Shown piece by piece: positions 16,247 to 22,092 of a DNA stretch of 43,060 nt. The stretch is from positions 1 to 43,060 of the forward strand of contig DCGO01000040.1 of the NCBI GenBank assembly GCA_002314605.1, read 5' to 3'. Positions within the stretch are counted from its first letter, which is position 1; the number at the start of each line of letters is the position of its first letter. The DNA comes from Lentisphaeria bacterium UBA1776. Lineage in GTDB: Bacteria; Verrucomicrobiota; Lentisphaeria; Victivallales; Victivallaceae. The notes below the pieces were generated by a model, which did not search any database, was not told the origin of the DNA, and saw only the letters and a program-made list of their open reading frames with translations. The position numbers were made by a program, and so were the translations under genes.

Positions 16247-17935
16247 ATGACGTGGATTCTTGTTTCTTTTTTTTCATGTATCGCGCTGGCGTTTGCCGGG
16301 ACGTGGTTTCTTACCCGCAATGAGTCCTTCAAGAGCTGTCTGAATTATTTCCTTGCGGGACGGAAACTTACCTATCCTTTTATCGCCGGTTCGCTGCTCC
16401 TGACCGACCTTGATGCGGAAGAACTGGTCGGGTTGAATGGAAGTGCTTTTTCCGACGGCCTCTGCATCATGGTCTGGGAAGTCGGCGCGGTTGTGTCGAT
16501 CCTTTTTGCCGCCAATTTCTTTTTACCGCGCTTACTGCGGGCTTCCTCCACCAGCATTCCAGATTTTCTGGAACAGCGTTTCCACCCGTCCACGGGAATG
16601 ATGGTCAATATCGTTTTTATTCTTGCCTACATTTTTTCCCAGATCCCTATTGTTCTCTATTCGGGGGCGCAAATGCTCCGGACCATGTTCGGCTTTGATG
16701 TGATTCTGCAGCGGTACGGGATCTGCGGGGAATACTTCCAGCTTCTGGTCCTGGTGGCCGCCCTTGCCGGGATCGGTGCCGTCTATGCGCTGTGGGGCGG
16801 GTTGAAAACCTGCGTCGTTTCCGACACTCTGACCGGGTTCGGCTGGCTGGTCGGCGGCTTTCTGGTGCTCTATTTCGGGCTGAATGCATTAGGCGGCGAA
16901 GAGGGATTTATCAATGGGGTGAAAGTTTTCTTCCGGGAAGGAAATGAATTGAAAAAACTCAATTCTCTGGGAAGTGCAGACAGTTCGGTCCCGTTTTTCA
17001 CGATTTTCACCGGCGCGCTGGTCCTGAGCAGTTTCTACTGGTGTTCCAATCAGTTCATTCTCCAGCGGTCCCTCGGCAGCAAATCCCTTGCGGAAGGGCA
17101 GAAGGGCACGCTTCTCTGCGGAGTGCTGAAACTTTTCAGTCCGTTCTACCTTGTTTTTCCGGGGATCATTGCGTGCATCATGGTTTCGCGGCATGCCCTG
17201 CAGATTTCCGGCGCGGATGAGGTTTACGGGATTTTTGCCCGGGCCGTTGTCCCACGTCCGCTCATCGGCTGTCTTGCGGCCATCCTTTTCGGCGGCGTTA
17301 TCTCCACATTTGACTCTCTGCTGAATTCCGTATGCACTCTCTGCAGTCTCAATATCTACAGGAGATACCGGCCGTCCGCTTCCGACAGAAGCGTGATCCG
17401 GGTGGGGTTCTGGTGCGGGATCGTCCTGACGCTGCTGTCCATTTTTCTTTCTCCCTTATGCTTTATGGCAGGCAGGATTTTTGACTACATGATTTCCTGT
17501 CTGTCCGTTTACGGCGTAGCGATTTTCTATGTGGTTGTACTGGGCGTTTTCTGCCGGAAAGCATCCGTCCGGATCGCCAATACCGGATTTGTGCTGACAT
17601 TTCTCGTGATGCTCTTCAAGCTTTTTTACAAAGACTTTCCCGGCGGCTGGCTCGGACACATCCATGAGCTTCATTTTACCGCGCTGGTGTTTGCCGCCTC
17701 GGTTCTGCTGGGGTTCATATTCAGTCACTTTTTCCCCGCAAAACAGGAAAGCGCTCAAACGCGGACGATCTTTGCCGTCAACTGCACGGGGCACGGGGAC
17801 CGGACGCAGAATACGGCGCCGCCGGATGCGGGCATTGATCTGACTCCGTGGAAATATACGGGACTAGCATCCCTTATTCTGCTGGCGGCCGTTGTCGCCT
17901 TTTATCTTCTCTTTGCCGATTTTTCGGTTTTCTGA
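16247..17935 (+). CDS. Sodium:solute symporter (SSS/SLC5 family)
   Basis: A 562-aa integral membrane protein with about 14 hydrophobic segments. The early NYFLAGRKLTYPFIAGSLLLTDLDAEELVG segment is the SSS family's TM1/TM2 region (sugar/myo-inositol/acetate type), and ISTFDSLLNS in the second half matches the conserved ST-(F/L)-DS helix. It should couple sodium entry to uptake of an organic solute, most likely a sugar. ATG 16247 is preferred over TTG 16241 because AAGGTG lies 9 nt upstream. It is monocistronic, with its own promoter and a palindrome at its stop. Confidence 0.9.
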   Translation: MTWILVSFFSCIALAFAGTWFLTRNESFKSCLNYFLAGRKLTYPFIAGSLLLTDLDAEELVGLNGSAFSDGLCIMVWEVGAVVSILFAANFFLPRLLRASSTSIPDFLEQRFHPSTGMMVNIVFILAYIFSQIPIVLYSGAQMLRTMFGFDVILQRYGICGEYFQLLVLVAALAGIGAVYALWGGLKTCVVSDTLTGFGWLVGGFLVLYFGLNALGGEEGFINGVKVFFREGNELKKLNSLGSADSSVPFFTIFTGALVLSSFYWCSNQFILQRSLGSKSLAEGQKGTLLCGVLKLFSPFYLVFPGIIACIMVSRHALQISGADEVYGIFARAVVPRPLIGCLAAILFGGVISTFDSLLNSVCTLCSLNIYRRYRPSASDRSVIRVGFWCGIVLTLLSIFLSPLCFMAGRIFDYMISCLSVYGVAIFYVVVLGVFCRKASVRIANTGFVLTFLVMLFKLFYKDFPGGWLGHIHELHFTALVFAASVLLGFIFSHFFPAKQESAQTRTIFAVNCTGHGDRTQNTAPPDAGIDLTPWKYTGLASLILLAAVVAFYLLFADFSVF

Positions 17936-17948
17936 AGGATCTTCAGAA
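17930..17948. other. Palindrome spanning two convergent stop codons
   Basis: TCTGAAG (17931-17937) GAT CTTCAGA (17941-17947) is a perfect 7-bp inverted repeat, 8 bp with T17930/A17948. Each arm contains the TGA stop of one convergent gene (symporter on plus, 53-aa ORF on minus). There is no T-run on either strand, so intrinsic termination is doubtful. Confidence 0.6.
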
Positions 17949-18104
17949 GTCCGGCATACCTTCTGCCGTCAGACGGATCGCGCCGTCTCTTCCTTCCTGA
18001 CAGATCGGATTTTCACCCACCTTCAAAATGGTCCATTCCACCGGGACCCCGTTCTGATCGCGGACAACTCCGGGCATTTCAGCCGATAAAGCAATCCAGT
18101 TCAT
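17943..18104 (-). CDS. 53-aa ORF, possible phage protease (Mu I-like) fragment
   Basis: An ATG at 18104 opens a 53-aa reading frame (MNWIALSAEMPGVV to TAEGMPDF). An AGGAG lies about 10 nt upstream on the minus strand. It has ordinary composition and codon use. The pattern PVEWTILKVGENPICQEGRDG loosely recalls the N-terminus of Mu-type phage I proteases, and it follows a Mu F-like gene on the same strand, as I follows F in Mu. It would then be a short remnant. The similarity is weak and only position supports it; it could be an unrelated small gene. Confidence 0.4.
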   Translation of the reverse strand: MNWIALSAEMPGVVRDQNGVPVEWTILKVGENPICQEGRDGAIRLTAEGMPDF

Positions 18105-18130
18105 TTGTGCAAAACTCCTGTTAAATTAAA

Positions 18131-18191
18131 GTCGGACTTGCCGGACTTGTCGGACCGGTCGGACTTGTCGGACCGGTCGGACTTGTCGGAC
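18131..18191. repeat. 9-bp tandem repeat (GTCGGACTT / GTCGGACCG)
   Basis: Nearly seven 9-bp units run from 18131, the later ones alternating GTCGGACTT and GTCGGACCG, so an 18-bp higher-order period is visible. No gene appears to use it. Similar GTCGGACTT-type arrays are common intergenic slippage repeats. Confidence 0.85.
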
Positions 18192-18221
18192 AAAAAAAGA
18201 CTGTTTTTTTCAAAATGGCTC

Positions 18222-18249
18222 TTGACATTTCTGCCTTTTGATGTAAAAT
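18222..18249 (+). promoter_or_regulatory. Promoter in front of the tRNA-like element
   Basis: TTGACA at 18222-18227 and TAAAAT at 18244-18249, 16-bp spacer. Transcription would begin near 18256, only a few bases before the tRNA-like sequence. Confidence 0.6.
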
Positions 18250-18259
18250 AAAACCACGA

Positions 18260-18330
18260 GAGCGGTGTCTTGTGTCAACGGTTAGCATTCCCGGATTCGG
18301 GGGGAGACGGTTCAACTCCGTCGGCCGCTT
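18260..18330 (+). pseudogene. tRNA-like element, non-canonical or decayed tRNA
   Basis: A perfect T-arm is present: stem GACGG/CCGTC (18306-18310, 18318-18322) around TTCAACT. AGCGG(T) at 18261-18266 pairs with (G)CCGCT at 18324-18329 as an acceptor-like stem, and a D-loop-like GTCAACGGTTA (18274-18284) lies between TGT and GCA. The middle does not fold as a normal anticodon arm: TTCCCGGATTCGGGGGGA makes a short hairpin, no arrangement gives both T33 and a paired stem, and no room is left for a variable loop. There is no encoded CCA. A promoter precedes it and a T-rich run (18328-18337) follows, so it may still be transcribed. Either a degenerate tRNA at a phage attachment site or an unusual small RNA. 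Confidence 0.45.
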
Positions 18331-19417
18331 TCCTTTTTTGCCGTTTCTTTTCCTGCGCGATTAAATATCTATTATCCGGCTCCCACGAATCAATTAATGA
18401 CCACTCCTTAGAACTTGAATCACCTAACTCAAAAACACTGGTAATGACGTTTCCTTTGGCATCGGAATATTCAAAAATTAAACGCCGTATGGCTCCATTA
18501 ATATCCTCGATACATTTTGCAGCAGAGTTCCAAATGGTTTTTCTCATGAGTTCCAGAAACTTTTGCAAACGCAGTGTGTCACGGTGATTTTTTATCCAAT
18601 GTTTTGTGCCGTGATCCTGACCGCCTTGAGTATGAAAAACGATATTTAATTCATCATCTCCAATACCGGCAAGCCGATGTTCCGGCAGCAATTTTCCAAG
18701 AGATATTTTTTTATCTGCAATCCTGTCTGGAGTTACCCCTGCATCCAACTTATCATTAACCTGAGTGATAACGCGCTTGATTTCTTCAAGGTTAGAAGGC
18801 TCCTGTATTGTTTGAGTATTCAAAATTTCAGTTTTGGCAGTCAAAGAAACGTGAATTTTTTCTTTTTTGCAATACTCTACAAAATCATTATGCGTTGAAT
18901 GTCTTGTATCTGAATTTTTTATGCCGGACAGATCAAATTTCTCAAACGCGTGTTCCGGATTGAACTGGAAACCGCTCTCGCTGTCCACCGTCACCTTGTC
19001 GGCGGGGGGCGGCTCCTGAACCATGTCCGAATGCCGGCCGGCTTCCTTTGCCGTGATCTCTTCCAGATAACACCGGCAGTTGAATTCCCACGGCGGTGTG
19101 TGGGTGGTGAGAAATGGATCGTCCTTGCGGAAAATCTTTCCGTCCAGATCGCCGTGAGCGCTGCGTGTTCTTCCATCGTTCCGGGCGTGATAGCGCACAT
19201 AGGGGAAGACCCGCATGGCATCCGGATCGTGCATCCTTTTCCACTCCGCCGCCGCGTTCGCCATGGCGGCGTTCTGCTTCAAAATCAGATTCAGACGCGC
19301 CGTGCCTGCCAGATTCCGCAGTCCCGCCTGATGGGGGTCGTAACCTTCGCCCTTCAGAAAATCTTTCAGCATGTTCCGGGCTGAATCGTTTTGTTCATAT
19401 TTCCCTCCATGAAACAA
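18275..19417 (-). CDS. Truncated phage minor head protein (Mu F / SPP1 gp7-like) with toxin-like C-terminus
   Basis: A 380-aa protein. Residues 40-110 match the Mu gpF/SPP1 gp7 domain: NDGRTRSAHGDLDGKIFRKDDPF and PPWEFNCRCYLEEIT. FQFNPEHAFEKFD is the usual domain end. The gp7 N-terminal region is absent: only TTG 19417 is available, with a stop just upstream, so the gene is 5'-truncated. From about residue 160 the DNA becomes AT-rich and encodes a different module (HTQGGQDHGTKHWIKNH to IDSWEPDNRYLIAQEKKRQKRK). Its basic, single-domain look fits the BECR-type (barnase-EndoU-colicin-RelE) nucleases found fused to phage head proteins; inferred from pattern only. The last residues (DGVEPSPPESGNANR) are antisense to the tRNA-like element. 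Confidence 0.7.
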   Translation of the reverse strand: MFHGGKYEQNDSARNMLKDFLKGEGYDPHQAGLRNLAGTARLNLILKQNAAMANAAAEWKRMHDPDAMRVFPYVRYHARNDGRTRSAHGDLDGKIFRKDDPFLTTHTPPWEFNCRCYLEEITAKEAGRHSDMVQEPPPADKVTVDSESGFQFNPEHAFEKFDLSGIKNSDTRHSTHNDFVEYCKKEKIHVSLTAKTEILNTQTIQEPSNLEEIKRVITQVNDKLDAGVTPDRIADKKISLGKLLPEHRLAGIGDDELNIVFHTQGGQDHGTKHWIKNHRDTLRLQKFLELMRKTIWNSAAKCIEDINGAIRRLIFEYSDAKGNVITSVFELGDSSSKEWSLIDSWEPDNRYLIAQEKKRQKRKAADGVEPSPPESGNANR

Positions 19418-19548
19418 AACTCAGGGAAAGTGATTTTCCCGTTTTCCCCCGGCAAAAGAATACCACCGTTTCCCCGCACTGTCAAATGCATCCTGTGTTT
19501 TTTCAATAATTCAGGAGCCATTCATTTTTTTTATGCCGTGCAATCCGG

Positions 19549-19577
19549 TTGAAAAAAACATGTCGGCGGTGTATATT
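19549..19577 (+). promoter_or_regulatory. Promoter of the phenylacetate-CoA ligase unit
   Basis: TTGAAA at 19549-19554 and TATATT at 19572-19577, 17-bp spacer, followed by AAG. The coding start at 19610 has AAGGAAGG upstream. It closely resembles the promoter at 21363. Confidence 0.75.
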
Positions 19578-19609
19578 AAGAAATCATTCATGTCAAGGAA
19601 GGTACTGTT

Positions 19610-20926
19610 ATGTCATTCATGGAAATCAACGATGATCTGAGTTCTCACGATTACATGAAGACGGACTATTTGCACTCGCTGCAGCTGGCGCGTCTTCAGA
19701 AGACGGTCCGGCGCGCCTTTGATCATGTGAAACTGTTCCGAAGCCGGATGGAGGAGCGGGGGATCTCCCCCGAGGATATCCGCAGCCTTGAAGATATCCG
19801 GAAACTGCCGTTTTCCATGAAGGCGGATCTCCGGGACACCTATCCCTACGGTCTGTTTGCCTGTCCCCTGTCGGAGATCGTGCGTCTCCACGGTTCCAGC
19901 GGAACTACCGGGAAACCCATTGTGGTGGCCTACAACCGGCATGATATTCAGATGTGGGCCGCAGTGGTCCGGCGGGCCTTTGCCTGTGCCGGGATGACTT
20001 CCCGCGATCTTGTTCAGATCGCCTACGGATATGGCCTTTTCACCGGCGGCCTTGGGGCTCATTACGGTGCCGAGGCGCTGGGGGCCACGGTGATCCCGAT
20101 TTCCGGCGGCAACACTGCAAGACAGCTCATGCTGATGCGGGATTTCGGGACCACAGCCATCTGCTGCACCCCGAGTTATTTCAATTTCATGATCGAGCAG
20201 GGCCGTTCCATGGGCATTGATATCCGGGATCTCCCCCTCAGAACCGGTGTTTTCGGTGCGGAACCGTGGACTCAAGAGATGCGGCGCCATATCGAGGAAA
20301 ACGCAGGGATTCAGGCGTTTGATATTTACGGTCTTTCGGAGATCATCGGTCCCGGCGTGGCCATTGAGTGCCCTGAACATCATGGCCTGCATATTTTTGA
20401 GGATCTCTTCTACCCGGAGATCATCAATCCGGAGACCGGTGAAGTTCTGCCTGACGGCGAGTTCGGTGAACTGGTGCTGACCACGCTGGACAAGGAAGCC
20501 ATGCCCATGATCCGTTACCGGACGAGGGATCTTACCCGCATCATTTCGGAGCCCTGCGCCTGCGGACGGACCCTCCGGCGGATCGACCGGATCGGGTCCC
20601 GGAGCGATGATATGTTCATCATCCGCGGTGTCAATGTGTTCCCGTCTCAGATCGAGACAGCGCTTCTGTCGGTGGAGGGGACCTCCCCCAACTACCAGAT
20701 CATCCTTTATACCGAGCGCGGGATGGACAATGTGGAGGTGGATGTGGAGATCACGGAGGCCATGTTCTCCGATGAGGTCGGCGGTCTGGAAAAGCTTCAG
20801 AGCAAACTTACCCGTGCAGTGGAAAATCTGGTGGGGATCCGTATCGCAGTGAAGCTTGTCGCCCCTCATACGATTGTCAGAAGCGAAGGCAAAGCCCGGC
20901 GGGTTATCGACCGCCGTGAACGTTGA
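19610..20926 (+). CDS. paaK: Phenylacetate-CoA ligase family protein
   Basis: A 438-aa adenylate-forming enzyme of the PaaK family, which activates phenylacetate or related aryl acids to the CoA thioester using ATP. The nucleotide-binding loop LHGSSGTTGKP (about residues 94-104), the YGLSE motif, MIRYRTRDLT and the C-terminal GKARRVIDRRE (catalytic lysine region) are intact. ATG 19610 follows AAGGAAGG. In anaerobic gut bacteria this family commonly sits next to indolepyruvate oxidoreductase genes for aromatic amino acid fermentation, but none is seen here. The next gene starts 17 bp downstream. Confidence 0.92.
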   Translation: MSFMEINDDLSSHDYMKTDYLHSLQLARLQKTVRRAFDHVKLFRSRMEERGISPEDIRSLEDIRKLPFSMKADLRDTYPYGLFACPLSEIVRLHGSSGTTGKPIVVAYNRHDIQMWAAVVRRAFACAGMTSRDLVQIAYGYGLFTGGLGAHYGAEALGATVIPISGGNTARQLMLMRDFGTTAICCTPSYFNFMIEQGRSMGIDIRDLPLRTGVFGAEPWTQEMRRHIEENAGIQAFDIYGLSEIIGPGVAIECPEHHGLHIFEDLFYPEIINPETGEVLPDGEFGELVLTTLDKEAMPMIRYRTRDLTRIISEPCACGRTLRRIDRIGSRSDDMFIIRGVNVFPSQIETALLSVEGTSPNYQIILYTERGMDNVEVDVEITEAMFSDEVGGLEKLQSKLTRAVENLVGIRIAVKLVAPHTIVRSEGKARRVIDRRER

Positions 20927-20943
20927 AACAGGAGAATGCAGAA

Positions 20944-21261
20944 ATGCATGATATTCAGTGGGTGAATCTTTTTTCTTTGCGGGGAAATCTGAGCCTTTTT
21001 GAAATTGCCATGTTGATCCTTTTTGCCGCCAGCTGGCCGGCGGCAATCTGGAAGACCTATGTAAGCAAAAACCCCGGCGGCAAGAGTCTGCTTTTTGCCG
21101 AACTGATCATTCTGGGATATCTTTGCGGAGCGATGCACAAGCTGCTTTACCAGCCGGATCTGATTTTCTGGCTGTATATCTTCAATACCGTTTTGGTTTC
21201 CACCGATCTGGTACTGGTGATCATCTACCGCCGCCGTCAGCATAAAACGGCGGCAATCTGA
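20944..21261 (+). CDS. Small three-helix membrane protein, PQ-loop-like
   Basis: A 105-aa protein with three hydrophobic helices (about 18-35, 48-66, 73-95). SWPAAIWKTYVSKNPGGKSLLF matches the PQ-loop/SemiSWEET-like pattern (P...KTY..K...GKS) of small transporters in Firmicutes and other anaerobes. It may move a sugar or an organic acid; function unproven. ATG 20944 is selected for the AGGAG 10 nt upstream. It is probably co-transcribed with the ligase gene, since no promoter is seen in the 17-bp gap. Confidence 0.65.
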   Translation: MHDIQWVNLFSLRGNLSLFEIAMLILFAASWPAAIWKTYVSKNPGGKSLLFAELIILGYLCGAMHKLLYQPDLIFWLYIFNTVLVSTDLVLVIIYRRRQHKTAAI

Positions 21262-21362
21262 CCGTTAAGCAAAGAGTTTGCGGCGATTCGGTTGTGCCTG
21301 TCGTCATTCTTCCGGATGAAGTTGTTTTGGCTCATCTTTTTTTTCTTTTTGCAGAAAGCCGT

Positions 21363-21390
21363 TTGAAAAAAAAACATTTCCGGCTATATT
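21363..21390 (+). promoter_or_regulatory. Promoter of the exopolysaccharide locus
   Basis: TTGAAA at 21363-21368 and TATATT at 21385-21390 with a 16-bp spacer, preceding a leader of about 140 nt. The text around it (TTGA, A-tract, ACAT, GGC, TATATTAAG) is shared with the promoter at 19549. Confidence 0.75.
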
Positions 21391-21540
21391 AAGCGTTAGA
21401 GGTAGGATCATCGTCAATTTCGGGCCAGGCACTTCGAGTGGCTGATGTTCGGTTATTCGTTGATCTGTAGATAGTTAAGCGTATCCATTCTTGATTTTTT
21501 AAATCAAGTGAGGAAGCTTTTGCGTAGAAAAGTTTTTGAG
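21391..21540 (+). promoter_or_regulatory. Structured leader of the exopolysaccharide operon
   Basis: A roughly 140-nt untranslated leader between promoter and the NusG-like gene. It contains hairpin A (21426-21444: CAGGCACT, loop TCG, AGTGGCTG, one G-G mismatch) and hairpin B (21490-21508: CTTGATTT, loop TTT, AAATCAAG, perfect 8 bp). No T-run follows either. Position and form fit a recruitment signal for the antiterminator (ops/JUMPstart or LoaP-type hairpin), but no ops sequence is recognisable. Hairpin B lies directly before GAGGA and may affect translation. Confidence 0.5.
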
Positions 21541-22092
21541 ATGTCCCATGTCGATGAGATCAGGAAAAGCGATGACCGCTGCTGGGGATATGCCTATGTG
21601 GCATCGCGGACCGAAAAACGGGTTGCTGCATTTCTGGAGAACTCTGGCATTCCATGCTACCTTCCCACACAGGCCCATGCTTACAGGATGCACTCGACCA
21701 GGGTCGTGACCCGGGTACCGATGTTTCCAGGATATCTTTTTCTGGCGTTGGGGCGGGAAGAGGCCACGGATCTTCGCTGCCGGGAACGCCGGATACGGAA
21801 GGTCGTGCTTCAGTTCATCCCTGAAGCGGAGATGCAGCTCATCGAGGAGCTGAATGCATTGAAGCGCATGGAAATGCTGGCGGTAAATGAGCCGGTGCAG
21901 GTCAATCCCGGCATCGTACGGGGGGACCGGGTCGAGATCCTATCCGGGCCGTTCAGCGGGGTGGAGACGGATGTTTTGCGCCGCAGTGATGACCGGAATA
22001 TGATTGTTGTGAATGTTTCGCTGCTGCAGCAGCATGTGGAATTTGAGCTTCCCGCCTGGGAAGTCCGGAAAATCGGCAGGATGGAAAAATGA
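21541..22092 (+). CDS. NusG-family operon-specific antiterminator (UpxY/RfaH/LoaP-like)
   Basis: A 183-aa NusG paralogue. The N-terminal NGN domain (about 12-105: WGYAYVASRTEKRVAAFLEN, then FPGYLFLAL) binds RNA polymerase, and the C-terminal KOW domain (about 125-175: GDRVEILSGPFSGVE) contacts translation or termination factors. First gene of a capsule-type locus, as UpxY in Bacteroides and RfaH targets elsewhere, so I infer it promotes read-through of this long operon and counters Rho. Start uncertain: ATG 21541 is used; TTG 21520 (GAGGA 5 nt upstream) and GTG 21508 are alternatives. Its stop overlaps the next start. Confidence 0.88.
   Translation: MSHVDEIRKSDDRCWGYAYVASRTEKRVAAFLENSGIPCYLPTQAHAYRMHSTRVVTRVPMFPGYLFLALGREEATDLRCRERRIRKVVLQFIPEAEMQLIEELNALKRMEMLAVNEPVQVNPGIVRGDRVEILSGPFSGVETDVLRRSDDRNMIVVNVSLLQQHVEFELPAWEVRKIGRMEK

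Noticed and set aside
18131..18191. CRISPR array
   Set aside because: Units are 9 bp with no spacers and there are no cas genes in the window.
18121..18315. Minus-strand frame with PTSPTGPTSPTGPTSP repeats
   Set aside because: It is only the translation of the 9-bp tandem repeat and the promoter region; no ribosome site or conserved domain.
18260..18330. Calling this a normal tRNA with a specific anticodon
   Set aside because: Different foldings give TTC or TCG as anticodon, but none satisfies T33, stem pairing and variable-loop length together.
21391..21540. ops/JUMPstart element in the operon leader
   Set aside because: AGAGGTAGGATC loosely recalls it but the ops core GGCGGTAGCGT is not present.
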